64,000 bases of DNA, taken from contig NZ_CAMKRR010000004.1 in the NCBI RefSeq assembly GCF_946415235.1, positions 48,781 through 112,780 of the forward strand. The letters are read 5' to 3'. The DNA comes from an uncultured Ruminococcus sp. (GTDB lineage Bacteria; Bacillota; Clostridia; Oscillospirales; Ruminococcaceae). The notes beneath the pieces are model-generated. The model did not search any database. It was not told the origin of the DNA and saw only the letters and a program-made list of their open reading frames with translations. The translations under genes and the position numbers were made by a program. Below are positions 33,980 to 43,012 of the stretch, piece by piece (within the stretch, counting starts at the first letter, position 1; the number at the start of each line of letters is the position of its first letter).

Positions 33980-34687
33980 ATGGCAGAAGATACGAAACTC
34001 CGCCGCGAACAGCTGCTGAAAAAATATGAGGAAAAGGGCTTTGACGGACTTACAGAGCATGAGCGGCTCGAACTGCTTTTTACATACAGCCGCTGCACTG
34101 GACCTGCGGCGCTGGCTGCGGAGCTTCTCGGCGAATACGGCAGCATCAACGCCCTTGCAAATGCCGATCCCGCGCTGCTTATGAAGGACGGAAGGATAAA
34201 CGAGAGTACGGCAGTTCTGCTGAGACTTATCCCCTGCGTCAGCCGCTCGCTGTACATGGAGCGCTTTGCGGTAAAGACCATAAAGGACGCAGAGTCCGCA
34301 AAAAAGTACTTTTCCAGTCATTTTATCGGAGCTGTGGGCGAAAAGCTCATAATAACAGCTGTAAGCAGGAAAATGCGGGTCATCAGCTCAAAGGTGCTCG
34401 CCTACGGAACAAACACAAAAGCCGCAGCTTCATACAAGGATATAGCTGATTTTGTAGTAAAAACGGACTGCACGATATTTTTCACGGCTCATAATCATCC
34501 AAACGGTTCTTCCATGCCCTCTGACAGCGATATACTCTTTACAAAAAACGTTATCGCGTCCATGACCATGCTCGGAGCAGTCCTTGCAGACCATATCATC
34601 GTCGGAGCTTCCGACACGACCTCCTTCCGTGAGCTCGGGATACTCCGCGAAATGTCTGATAAAAACGCAGAAGGCTATCACGTATAG
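33980..34687 (+). CDS. RadC-like JAB/MPN domain protein
   Basis: 235 residues. The C-terminal JAB domain keeps the metal motif AHNHPNGSSMPSDSD (about 168-182), an H-x-H-x10-D pattern as in RadC; it ends with LADHIIVGASDTTSFRELG. The RE pair that normally supplies the Glu ligand reads KD (YKDIADF). The N-terminal helix-hairpin-helix (about 10-85) is eroded, without the G-V-G hairpin. No ribosome binding site is evident, so translation probably depends on the gene before it. RadC function is itself unsettled; a DNA-repair label would be unsafe. Confidence 0.82.
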   Translation: MAEDTKLRREQLLKKYEEKGFDGLTEHERLELLFTYSRCTGPAALAAELLGEYGSINALANADPALLMKDGRINESTAVLLRLIPCVSRSLYMERFAVKTIKDAESAKKYFSSHFIGAVGEKLIITAVSRKMRVISSKVLAYGTNTKAAASYKDIADFVVKTDCTIFFTAHNHPNGSSMPSDSDILFTKNVIASMTMLGAVLADHIIVGASDTTSFRELGILREMSDKNAEGYHV

Positions 34688-34735
34688 CCATAAAAGCACA
34701 AAAGCCATAAGGATGCTCCTTATGGCTTTTTGTTA

Positions 34736-35158
34736 TTATTCTTTTTCCACGCTTTTCGTTCTTGTAAGGCTGTACTCGGTATGTGTGACATTTGACTTTT
34801 CGGGCTCGTCCTTATCGGGCAGCTCGGAATGTATCGTCATATGTATATCACTGAAGCCGTCGATCACCTGCTGGAGCCTGAAAACCGTTTCACGCAGTAT
34901 CTCCAGCTTATTTGACACAAATATGCGTCCTGCGGGAGAATGAGGGTTCGTCTCGAACATGATATACATCAGACTTATAAACTGCTCGGTGGTTTTCGGC
35001 GCATCAAGGACACCGTTTATCATTTTGAACTTCATAGTCACCGAACCGTCCTCGGCAATGAACTCAGCCATTTCCGAATTTGACGCATATCTGCCGAATA
35101 TCTCGATAAATACAGCATTTGTGAACTTAAAAACGAGATAATTCCTGAATTCTTCCAT
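34736..35158 (-). CDS. Unknown protein co-transcribed with metK
   Basis: 140 residues from ATG 35158, four bases after the metK stop. No good ribosome binding site is seen, so re-initiation after metK is likely. Soluble, no signal or membrane segment: a beta-rich first half (FRNYLVFKFTNAVFIEIFG) and a helical middle (NKLEILRETVFRLQQVIDGF), ending in a charged tail. No family recognised. A longer frame runs into metK and is not credible. Confidence 0.55.
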   Translation of the reverse strand: MEEFRNYLVFKFTNAVFIEIFGRYASNSEMAEFIAEDGSVTMKFKMINGVLDAPKTTEQFISLMYIMFETNPHSPAGRIFVSNKLEILRETVFRLQQVIDGFSDIHMTIHSELPDKDEPEKSNVTHTEYSLTRTKSVEKE

Positions 35159-35162
35159 ACTT

Positions 35163-36347
35163 TTATGAAAGAGCTGCTCTGAGAGCGTCTGCTCTGTCGG
35201 TCTTTTCCCATGCGACGCCCAGATCCTCACGTCCCATATGACCGTAAGCAGCAAGCTGTCTGTATTGCGGCTTTCTGAGGTCGAGCATTTCGATGATGGC
35301 CGTCGGGCGAAGGTCAAACACCTTTGCAACAGCCTCTGAGAGCTTCTCCTCGTCTACCTTGCCTGTGCCGAAGGTATCAACAAGTATGGAAATAGGCTTT
35401 GCTACGCCGATAGCGTATGAGAGCTGCACCTCGCACTTGTCCGCAAGACCGGCCGCAACAACGTTCTTTGCGATATAACGTGCGGCATAAGCAGCGCTTC
35501 TGTCGACCTTTGTCGGGTCCTTGCCGCTGAATGCTCCGCCGCCGTGGCGTGAATATCCGCCGTAGGTATCAACGATTATCTTACGTCCCGTAAGACCACT
35601 GTCACCCTGAGGGCCGCCAACAACGAAACGTCCTGTCGGGTTGATGAAGAGCTTTGTATTGCTGTCCATGAGCTCCTTCGGTATAACAGCCTTGATAACG
35701 AACTCCTCGATATCCTTGCGTACCTGATCCAGCGAAACATCAGCAGAATGCTGTGAAGAAACAACGACAGCGTCAACTCTTACGGGCTTGCCGTTGTCGT
35801 ACTCAACAGTGACCTGAGACTTTCCGTCGGGACGGAGGTAACGGAGAGTACCGTCCTTGCGTACCTCTGTGAGCTTCATGGAAAGCTTGTGAGCAAGCGA
35901 GATCGGAAGGGGCATGAGCTCGGGAGTCTCATTGCAGGCAAAACCGAACATTATTCCCTGATCTCCCGCACCGTTTGAAAGTCCGTCTGACTCGCTGTTT
36001 TCTTCTCTGTATTCAAAAGCCTCGTTAACACCCATAGCGATATCGGGCGACTGCTCGTCGATAGATGTGAGCACTGCACAGGTATGACCGTCAAAGCCGT
36101 ACTTGGCTCTGTCGTAGCCGATATCAATAACTACCTGACGGGCTATCTTCGGTATGTCTATTTCAGCTGAGGTGGTTATCTCGCCCATACAGAGCACCAT
36201 GCCCGTGGTAACACAGGTCTCGCAGGCAACTCTTCCGAGCTTGTCCTGCTCAAGGATAGCGTCAAGAACAGCGTCAGAGATCTGATCGCAGATCTTGTCG
36301 GGATGTCCCTCAGTAACCGATTCGGATGTAAAAAAGCATTTACTCAT
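35163..36347 (-). CDS. metK: S-adenosylmethionine synthetase
   Basis: 394 residues from ATG 36347 after AGGAGGTC. Makes SAM from methionine and [19 protein letters not shown] (about 13-28), [12 protein letters not shown] (about 118-129) and [16 protein letters not shown] (about 258-273) are intact. Transcription is under the SAM-I riboswitch just upstream, so its product represses it. A small unknown gene follows in the same transcript. Confidence 0.98.
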   Translation of the reverse strand: MSKCFFTSESVTEGHPDKICDQISDAVLDAILEQDKLGRVACETCVTTGMVLCMGEITTSAEIDIPKIARQVVIDIGYDRAKYGFDGHTCAVLTSIDEQSPDIAMGVNEAFEYREENSESDGLSNGAGDQGIMFGFACNETPELMPLPISLAHKLSMKLTEVRKDGTLRYLRPDGKSQVTVEYDNGKPVRVDAVVVSSQHSADVSLDQVRKDIEEFVIKAVIPKELMDSNTKLFINPTGRFVVGGPQGDSGLTGRKIIVDTYGGYSRHGGGAFSGKDPTKVDRSAAYAARYIAKNVVAAGLADKCEVQLSYAIGVAKPISILVDTFGTGKVDEEKLSEAVAKVFDLRPTAIIEMLDLRKPQYRQLAAYGHMGREDLGVAWEKTDRADALRAALS

Positions 36348-36370
36348 TTTAATATGACCTCCTGATAAAT

Positions 36371-36395
36371 AAAAAAACCTCTCAAACTGAGAGGT
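36371..36395 (-). terminator. Riboswitch-controlled terminator of metK
   Basis: ACCTCTCA-GTT-TGAGAGGT on the minus strand, followed by seven T. It sits between the SAM-I aptamer and metK and is the expression platform. Confidence 0.92.
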
Positions 36396-36410
36396 CATGG
36401 TTACACAACG

Positions 36411-36515
36411 CCCTCATCTTTCGGATAAAACCGCAGGAATTAGCACCTTCGACGCATTTCGGTCGGGTTGCTGCGGCTTCATCGGTCCTGTTACCTCCGC
36501 CGCTCTTGATAAGGT
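36411..36515 (-). ncRNA. SAM-I (S-box) riboswitch
   Basis: The conserved core is easy to read on the minus strand: P1 strand CCTTATC (36514-36508), CAAGAGCGG, GGAGGTAACAGGACCGATGA, GCCGCAGCAACC, AAATGCG, AAGGTGCTAATTCCTGCGG, and closing GATGAGG (36418-36412). SAM binding stabilises P1 and lets the downstream terminator form, turning off metK. Confidence 0.97.
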
Positions 36516-36524
36516 TATGTGTGT

Positions 36525-36553
36525 ATTATACACCATTGTCGGAAATTTGTCAA
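36525..36553 (-). promoter_or_regulatory. Promoter of the SAM riboswitch/metK transcript
   Basis: Minus strand TTGACA (36553-36548), 17 bases, TATAAT (36530-36525), both boxes perfect. Confidence 0.85.
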
Positions 36554-36595
36554 TAGTATATTTCCCATATGCAACACTTTTTTTGACACAAAACA

Positions 36596-36943
36596 AATGA
36601 GCCTCCTTTTCAGGAAGCTCATCTGCCATGATATAGGGATTATTGGGGATTTAATAATTTAATGTTGGGGTAAACATTAAACTACCATGAAAATCAGCCT
36701 CGGGATATTCTCCCTCAGCATTTATATTATATCACACATTTATGTATTTTGTGTGAAAAAGCCGAACGAGCAGTAGAGAAAATATTCAACATATTCGAAG
36801 TCCGATTGTCTATATTTTACAAGTGATATTATTATAATCCACCGGTTTTAAACTTGTAGTATTTTTTTGTAATCGGATTAACGCCAGTTATTTACATTTT
36901 CCGACTTTACAGTACCCTATTTCAGGTTCACAGGAACGCCGAA
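36596..36943. other. Intergenic region without a recognised gene
   Basis: About 350 bases between the metK promoter and the histidine kinase end. It holds a hairpin ATGAGC...GCTCAT (36596-36621), which could end the kinase operon although T-tracts are poor, and a small hairpin AATGTT-N6-AACATT (36661-36678). No supported reading frame is found. Confidence 0.4.
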
Positions 36944-38422
36944 TTATTGCTGCTTTTTCACATCACTGATCTTGAACCAGAAGGTAGAGCCCTTGCCGAT
37001 AGTGCTCCTTACTCCGTAGTCGTAGTTATGCAGTTTGAGCACAGCCTTTACGATGGAAAGGCCGAGACCTGTACCTACTACCTCGCGCTTGTGATTTTCC
37101 GAGCGGTAATACTTGTCAAAGATAAGCTTTATCTTATCCTTGTCAATACCGTCGCCCGTATCCTCGACTTCCACAAGAACTCCGTCGTCTGTATTGATCT
37201 GACGCACGAATACCTGCTTATCGTCACCTGTGTAGTTTATTGCGTTATTGATAAGGTTGTATATTACCTGTTCTATCTTGACGGTATCGCAGTATACTGT
37301 CCTCTCCTCGTCGGGAGTAAAATGTATGGTATAGCCGTTCTTCTCGGAAAGTCCCTTGAAGCGTTCGATTATCTCGCTCAGCTTGCCGCGTATGCCGAAT
37401 TCGGACGGAGTAAGCTTCTGCCTTCCGCTCTCAAGCTTGGACAGGTCGAGCATATCGTTTACGAGCAGTGCAAGACGATCGGTCTCACTGATGATTATTT
37501 CAAGATGCTCGTTCCTCTTAACGGGATTATCCCCCGAAAGATCGCGTATCATTTCCGCATAGGCTTTCAGCATGGTCAGCGGGGTCCTCAGGTCGTGGGA
37601 AACATTTGCTATGAGGTCTCTCTGCATCATATCCACCTTTGAAAGCTCTTTTTCCGCATAGGTCAGCGTGTCCGCCAGCTTTTTCGCCTCGAGATAGCCT
37701 CGTCCGTCAAATTTCGTCGTAAAGTCGCCCTTCGCAAGTCTTTCGGCAGACTTTGTTATCCTGTCGATAGGCGCAGAGATGCGGTTTGAAAGGTAAAGCG
37801 ATATAATGAAAGCAAAAGCGATAAGTATCACTGTTATCGTCATGAGCTGACGCTTTATGACATCTACCGTCGCACCCACGGGAACAAGTCCGAGGTTGAT
37901 GAGCAGATAGCCGTCGGGATAAGCTCCGTCTCCCAGTGTACAGCCGTAGATCAGTATATTCTGAAATCTGTAGCTTATCACATGGCCCTCCGCACTGTCT
38001 ATACTGTCAGCAAGGATGCGTCTTTTGTCGTTGGGATTATGGATAAGGCAGTCATTAAAAATATGTTTTTTTGCCACTTCCCTGCTGTACTTGTCAACCA
38101 CAAGCACGCACAGATCCTCTTTCACAGCCGTCTCTTCCACTATATCCGCAAGCTTTTTACTCTGCTCGTCATCAAGGACTATTTCCATTGCGTTGCTGTA
38201 TTTTTCAGACCTGTCGATCTCGTTGTATACGTCTGCTATAGCTATCATGCTTTTTGCGGCAGAACGCACTCTCATGTCCTCATAAAATCTTTCGAGGAAG
38301 AATATAAGGAATATCCACAGCAGGGCGAATACCACCACAGTAAACATTATAAAGTACAGCCATATCTTGACTTTAAGGGATATCTTGCTGTTGGCATGTC
38401 TGAAATGTTTAATCGGCTTCAA
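36944..38422 (-). CDS. Two-component sensor histidine kinase
   Basis: 492 residues from a TTG start at 38422 that overlaps the regulator gene by 14 bases. Helix near 18-40, an outside sensor domain (about 41-195), second helix near 196-215, HAMP domain (about 217-268), HisKA with NVSHDLRTPLTML as phospho-acceptor (about 280), and HATPase_c with NAINYTGDDK, DTGDGIDK and GTGLGLSI boxes. The sensor part has no recognised ligand fold. It phosphorylates the partner regulator encoded just before it. Confidence 0.93.
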   Translation of the reverse strand: MKPIKHFRHANSKISLKVKIWLYFIMFTVVVFALLWIFLIFFLERFYEDMRVRSAAKSMIAIADVYNEIDRSEKYSNAMEIVLDDEQSKKLADIVEETAVKEDLCVLVVDKYSREVAKKHIFNDCLIHNPNDKRRILADSIDSAEGHVISYRFQNILIYGCTLGDGAYPDGYLLINLGLVPVGATVDVIKRQLMTITVILIAFAFIISLYLSNRISAPIDRITKSAERLAKGDFTTKFDGRGYLEAKKLADTLTYAEKELSKVDMMQRDLIANVSHDLRTPLTMLKAYAEMIRDLSGDNPVKRNEHLEIIISETDRLALLVNDMLDLSKLESGRQKLTPSEFGIRGKLSEIIERFKGLSEKNGYTIHFTPDEERTVYCDTVKIEQVIYNLINNAINYTGDDKQVFVRQINTDDGVLVEVEDTGDGIDKDKIKLIFDKYYRSENHKREVVGTGLGLSIVKAVLKLHNYDYGVRSTIGKGSTFWFKISDVKKQQ

Positions 38423-39086
38423 ATTTATATCCCATTCCTCTCAGCGTAACGATGAATTTTCGATACTCTCCGAGACTGTTTCTCAGCATTTTAATATGTG
38501 TATCCACCGTTCTGTCATCACCGAAAAAGTCGTAGCCCCATACTTCTTCAAGGAGCTTGTCCCTTGAAAGAGCGATATTCTTGTTTTTAACGAGATAAAA
38601 CAGCAGATCGTACTCCTTTGGGGTCATTGAAGCCTTTACGCCGTTGACATAGACCTCTCGTCCCGCTATATCAACTTCAAGGCCCTCAAATGCGAATTTG
38701 TCGGGAGCGACTGTCTCTTCCTGACGGGTATTTCTTTTCATTACGACCTTGACTCTTGCCATAAGCTCCTTTGGTGAAAAGGGCTTTACAACGTAATCGT
38801 CGATGCCGATCTCAAAGCCGAAGAGCTTGTCATACTCCTCGCCCCTTGCAGAAAGCATGATGACGGGGATATTCTTAGTCTTATGTATCTCCTTGCAGGC
38901 CGAATATCCGTCGAGTCTTGGCATCATTACGTCCATTATGATTAGGTCGTAATCGTTATCGTGGCAGAGGTTCACCGCTTCCATGCCGTTTTCGGCTTCA
39001 GTTACCTCATAGCCCTCGAATTCGGCATATTCACGCACTACCTTTCTGATATTCATTTCGTCGTCAACAACAAGAATATGTGCCAT
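38409..39086 (-). CDS. OmpR/PhoB-family response regulator
   Basis: 225 residues. Receiver domain with acidic pair DDE near 7-9, phospho-acceptor Asp in LIIMDVMMPRLDGY (about 52), and Lys in VVKPFSPKEL (about 102). The C-terminal winged helix (about 128-225) has MTPKEYDLLFYLVKN and RTVDTHIKMLRNSLGE, then RGMGYKFE. It is the first gene of the pair with the kinase. The stimulus and regulon are unknown; the neighbouring divergent c-di-GMP gene is a possible target. Confidence 0.95.
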   Translation of the reverse strand: MAHILVVDDEMNIRKVVREYAEFEGYEVTEAENGMEAVNLCHDNDYDLIIMDVMMPRLDGYSACKEIHKTKNIPVIMLSARGEEYDKLFGFEIGIDDYVVKPFSPKELMARVKVVMKRNTRQEETVAPDKFAFEGLEVDIAGREVYVNGVKASMTPKEYDLLFYLVKNKNIALSRDKLLEEVWGYDFFGDDRTVDTHIKMLRNSLGEYRKFIVTLRGMGYKFEAD

Positions 39087-39265
39087 ATATTACCTCCATA
39101 GTGTTGTATTTTAAGTATCCGATGTCAAAAACATACAAATACACAGCTTCTGCTGTTCTCCGTTTATATTATAACATTATATTTGACAAAAGTGTATATT
39201 ACGTGAAATTTTCTTGTAAATTTCCGTCAATTTTATCAAATTTGTTAGAGGAGTTAAATTTATAA

Positions 39266-39294
39266 TTGACTTTTTCGGTCATTATTGCTATAAT
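39266..39294 (+). promoter_or_regulatory. Promoter of the GGDEF/EAL gene
   Basis: TTGACT (39266-39271), 17-base spacer, TATAAT (39289-39294). Confidence 0.78.
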
Positions 39295-39332
39295 GTATAT
39301 GGGTAATCATGTTTGAAGGGAGGCAGTGCCTG

Positions 39333-41615
39333 ATGAACAACGGATCTGATAATACCAAAAACGGAAAGAAAAATAAAGTAAAAAGAGTATCAAGCAGCTT
39401 TAACCCACTTGCAGCAGCCGTAATAATCGTAGTCGCAAGCGCACTTGTGATAGGCTACTGCATTTTAAACCCCGAGTATGCCAAATCAACTCTTATCATA
39501 TATATTTGCACAATGGTCTGTGCAACTCTGATCCTTGCCATATCGGGCTGGATTTATAAAAACAGAAAGACCTCGCTGGACGTCAGCGATGTAATAAAGA
39601 TAACAGAGAACCTCAACACCGAAATGATAATCTGGTCGGATGATTTCTCTTTCGTTTATATAAACAGGAAGCTCCGCGAGCTTCTCGGCATAAGTGCCGA
39701 CTATTCGGACAAAAAGGAAGGCGTATGGGCTGCCTTCGGCATAAATACCCCAGATTCAACCGCACTGGAAAGGATAGTGGGAAGCAACTCCTACGAATCC
39801 ACTTTCCGCAATCCCAGCGGCTCTCTAATCTCCATAGCATGGAGCACATCAAAGGTAAAGAAATACAAGAAACGCGATGTTTATCTCAGCACAGGCTTCA
39901 ACCTCACAGAGCTCAAGAAAATGAGGCTGAACCTTGCAAATGCCAACGACTTCTTCCACTCTTCAATGGAGCTTGCCGAGATAGGCCTTATAATGAGCAC
40001 CGACAGAAGAGTTTTCCGTGCATCTCCCGAGCTTTCACATATGCTGGGACTTAAAAACAGCTCGATAAACGTAAACGAGCTGCGCTCCATAATCCACCCC
40101 AACGACAGGCTCCAGTTTGACGGAGCTATCCGCAGCAAGGACATAACAGCCTCCAAAAATCTCGAAATGAGGCTCAAGAGCGCCGACGGCTCTTACCGCT
40201 GGTACTCCTTCCGCCTTAAGTCCATAATAGGTACGGGAAATACCGCTCCCCTCTTCGGCGGAGCCGTTATCGACGTTACCCAGAAGCACGAAAAGGACAT
40301 CCTTATCGAGCGCCTCGCCTACATGGACGATGTTACGGAGATCGCAAACCGCAACAAGCTGGTTGTTACAGGTCAGGAAATATACGACTCATGTAAGATA
40401 CTGGACTATTCGTTCTGGATAATAGTCCTCGATATCGACCGCTTCCACATCATCAACGACACCTGCGGCTATACCAACGGCAACTTCGTGCTCAAGAACT
40501 TTGCCCATATCCTGTATAAATATGTAACTCCCGGCGGTCTCGCAGCAAGAATAAGCGGCGATAACTTCGCACTTCTCCTCAGAGACTACGGCGACGAGGA
40601 AATGCCAACAAGAACAGTAAAGGCTATACAGGAGGACTTCACAAGGCTTGCCGTTGACGATTTTGCTTCAATAAGCCTTACCTGCTCGGCAGGCTACTCA
40701 AAAATGCCCGAGGACGGCGGTTCGTTCCTTGAAGTCATGGAGCACGCCGAATTCGCACTTAAATCCAACGCAGGCATTCAGGGCAGCATTTGCGGCTATG
40801 AGCCGAGTATGCACGATTCCATCATAGGAAACACCGAGCTTGAAAAGGCTCTTGCACTTGCTATAGACAATAACGAATTACAGCTCTACTATCAGCCGAA
40901 GATCGACCTTTCATCAGGAAAGATCATGGGCGTTGAAGCTCTTATCCGCTGGATAAAGCCCGACGGAACGGTAATTACTCCCGATTCATTCGTGCCTATT
41001 GCCGAGAGCTCGCACCTCATCGGCAGAATAAGCGAATTCGTACTCAACGAGGGCTGCCGTCAGAACAAGCTGTGGCAGAAAATGGGCTATTCGCCTATAG
41101 TTATGTCCATAAACTTCGCCTCCTCGGATTTCTATCAGACAGACCTTAAAGAAAAGGTATTTGAAGCTCTTGCGCGTTCGGCTCTCGATCCCCAGTGGCT
41201 CGAGGTAGAGCTCACCGAAAGCCTCGCCCTCAGCGATATCGACTTCGCAGTGGATCAGATGAACAAGATACGCGATCTCGGTGTAAAGCTTGCAATGGAC
41301 GACTTTGGAAAGGGCTATTCGTCACTGAGCTACCTGCAGGTCCTTCCTATCACACTTCTTAAACTGGACCGCTCCTTCATAACCGATATCGAGCACGACA
41401 ATATCGCCTACGAGATAGTTTCGGCAGTAATACGCATCGCCAAATCAAAGAAGATAGAAACTATTGCAGAGGGTATCGAGAACAATGTTCAGGAATCCAT
41501 ACTGCGCATGGCAGGATGTGATTACGGTCAGGGCTACCTCTACGGTCAGCCTATGCCACCCGAGAAGATACTCGATTTCTTCGAGCAGAACGAAAAGCGC
41601 GATATGAAGCGATAA
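39333..41615 (+). CDS. Membrane GGDEF/EAL protein, predicted c-di-GMP phosphodiesterase
   Basis: 760 residues from ATG 39333, preceded by GGGAGG; an upstream ATG at 39309 lacks a site. Two helices (about 24-42 and 50-70), then two PAS-like modules (about 85-200 and 200-325). The GGDEF domain (about 330-490) has ISGDNFALLL in place of GGDEF, so it is probably inactive as a cyclase. The EAL domain (about 505-750) keeps EALIRW, MSINFAS, VELTES, MDDFGKGYSS, LKLDRS and AEGIEN, so hydrolysis of c-di-GMP is plausible. pfkA follows 31 bases later and may share its transcript. Confidence 0.9.
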   Translation: MNNGSDNTKNGKKNKVKRVSSSFNPLAAAVIIVVASALVIGYCILNPEYAKSTLIIYICTMVCATLILAISGWIYKNRKTSLDVSDVIKITENLNTEMIIWSDDFSFVYINRKLRELLGISADYSDKKEGVWAAFGINTPDSTALERIVGSNSYESTFRNPSGSLISIAWSTSKVKKYKKRDVYLSTGFNLTELKKMRLNLANANDFFHSSMELAEIGLIMSTDRRVFRASPELSHMLGLKNSSINVNELRSIIHPNDRLQFDGAIRSKDITASKNLEMRLKSADGSYRWYSFRLKSIIGTGNTAPLFGGAVIDVTQKHEKDILIERLAYMDDVTEIANRNKLVVTGQEIYDSCKILDYSFWIIVLDIDRFHIINDTCGYTNGNFVLKNFAHILYKYVTPGGLAARISGDNFALLLRDYGDEEMPTRTVKAIQEDFTRLAVDDFASISLTCSAGYSKMPEDGGSFLEVMEHAEFALKSNAGIQGSICGYEPSMHDSIIGNTELEKALALAIDNNELQLYYQPKIDLSSGKIMGVEALIRWIKPDGTVITPDSFVPIAESSHLIGRISEFVLNEGCRQNKLWQKMGYSPIVMSINFASSDFYQTDLKEKVFEALARSALDPQWLEVELTESLALSDIDFAVDQMNKIRDLGVKLAMDDFGKGYSSLSYLQVLPITLLKLDRSFITDIEHDNIAYEIVSAVIRIAKSKKIETIAEGIENNVQESILRMAGCDYGQGYLYGQPMPPEKILDFFEQNEKRDMKR

Positions 41616-41646
41616 AACATAACTCTATCACAGGGAGGTCAAGATC

Positions 41647-42729
41647 ATGAAAAGAAGAATAGGTATCCTTACGAGCGGCGGCGACTGTCCTGGTCTCAAC
41701 GCGACCATAAGAGGAGTCGCAAAAGCCTGCTATGAGCGCTTCGGCGAGGAAAATGTGGATATAGTCGGCATTTCCAACGGATATTACGGACTTATCAATA
41801 ATCTGTGCAAGGATATGTCACCCTCCTCATTTTCGGGCATACTCACTCAGGGCGGAACTATTTTCGGCACAAAGCGCCAGCCCTTCAAGATGATGCAGGT
41901 CATCGGCGAGGACAATATCGACAAGGTAAAGAACATGAAGGAGACCTACAAGAAGCAGAAGCTGGACTGTCTCCTCACCCTTGGCGGAAACGGCACCCAC
42001 AAGACCTCTAAGCTCCTTGCAGACGAGGGACTCAACATTATCGGACTTCCTAAGACCATTGACAATGATATATACGGCACAGACGTTACTTTCGGCTTCC
42101 ATACGGCAGTTGACATAGCAACGGACGTGCTTGACAGGCTCCACACAACAGCTGCGAGCCATTCCCGTGTGCTTCTCTGTGAGATAATGGGAAACAAGGC
42201 AGGCTGGCTCACACTCAACGCAGGCATCGCAGGCGGAGCCGATGTTATTATAATCCCCGAGATACCCTATGATATCGACAAGATATGCGACGCTGTAATG
42301 GCACGAAGCGCTAACGGAAAGACCTTTTCCATAGTTGCTGTTGCAGAGGGAGCTTACGACATCAACGAAGCTCAGATGAAGAAAAAGGAACGCGCAAAAA
42401 AGCGTGCGGAAGCAGGTATCCTTACCGCCACGAGCCGCATTGCAGCTCAGATACAGTCAAATACGGGACTTGAAGCCCGCGTATGCGTCCCTGGACATAT
42501 GCTCAGAGGCGGTGCGCCGAGCGCTTATGACCGCGTACTTTCCACACAGTTCGGAGTCCATGCGGCTTACCTCATAGCAAAGGAGCGCTACGGAAGAACG
42601 GTTGCAAAGATAGGCAACAAGATAACCTCCAACAAGCTTGAGGATATTGCAGGCAAGACAAAGTTTGTGGATGTTGAGAATCATCTCGTCATAGCTGCCC
42701 GCGATATCGGAGTTTCCTTCGGAGACTGA
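41647..42729 (+). CDS. pfkA: 6-phosphofructokinase
   Basis: 360 residues. Substrate motifs are intact: TSGGDCPGLNATIRG (about 8-22) and LPKTIDNDIYGTDVTFGFHTAV (about 132-153, in part PKTIDNDIYGT). The phosphoryl-donor motif reads LGGNGTHKTS (about 112-121), with Asn where most enzymes have Asp, and Lys in PKTIDND where E. coli has Gly. Glycolytic step from fructose 6-phosphate to the 1,6-bisphosphate; donor (ATP or pyrophosphate) is ambiguous. The ribosome binding site GGGAGGT is good. A strong terminator follows. Confidence 0.92.
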   Translation: MKRRIGILTSGGDCPGLNATIRGVAKACYERFGEENVDIVGISNGYYGLINNLCKDMSPSSFSGILTQGGTIFGTKRQPFKMMQVIGEDNIDKVKNMKETYKKQKLDCLLTLGGNGTHKTSKLLADEGLNIIGLPKTIDNDIYGTDVTFGFHTAVDIATDVLDRLHTTAASHSRVLLCEIMGNKAGWLTLNAGIAGGADVIIIPEIPYDIDKICDAVMARSANGKTFSIVAVAEGAYDINEAQMKKKERAKKRAEAGILTATSRIAAQIQSNTGLEARVCVPGHMLRGGAPSAYDRVLSTQFGVHAAYLIAKERYGRTVAKIGNKITSNKLEDIAGKTKFVDVENHLVIAARDIGVSFGD

Positions 42730-42746
42730 AAATGCAGTATTATTGC

Positions 42747-42781
42747 CCCGAAACAGCTGAAAAAGCTGTTTCGGGCTTTTT
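42747..42781 (+). terminator. Terminator of pfkA
   Basis: CCCGAAACAGCT / AGCTGTTTCGGG, 12-base perfect stem with a GAAAA loop, then CTTTTTA. Confidence 0.92.
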
Positions 42782-42976
42782 ACTTACAGTCCGCAGCAAA
42801 CTGCCTCGTGCCATATTGCTTCCCGTATCATATACAATAGTTAATATATATATAATAAATTGATATGATAAGGATATGTCCCTGTAATCCGACGATCCGC
42901 TCTTGCAAGCAATTGTTAAAACATTAAAATATCCTGTTTTTTATAAAAAACTATTCCCAAATCCTATTAAGTGTGA

Positions 42977-42982
42977 TATAAT
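42977..42982 (+). promoter_or_regulatory. Probable extended -10 promoter of the phosphohexomutase gene
   Basis: TATAAT with TG before it (TGATATAAT). The matching -35 region is weak. Apart from this and the pfkA terminator, the 280-base gap shows only AT-rich sequence. Confidence 0.45.
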
Positions 42983-43012
42983 AATTATATATATGTTCAG
43001 GAGGTATTACAA

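Noticed and set aside
33293-34687. Remnant of a mobile element because RadC genes often lie in islands
   Set aside because: No integrase, attachment site or composition change is visible around the operon.
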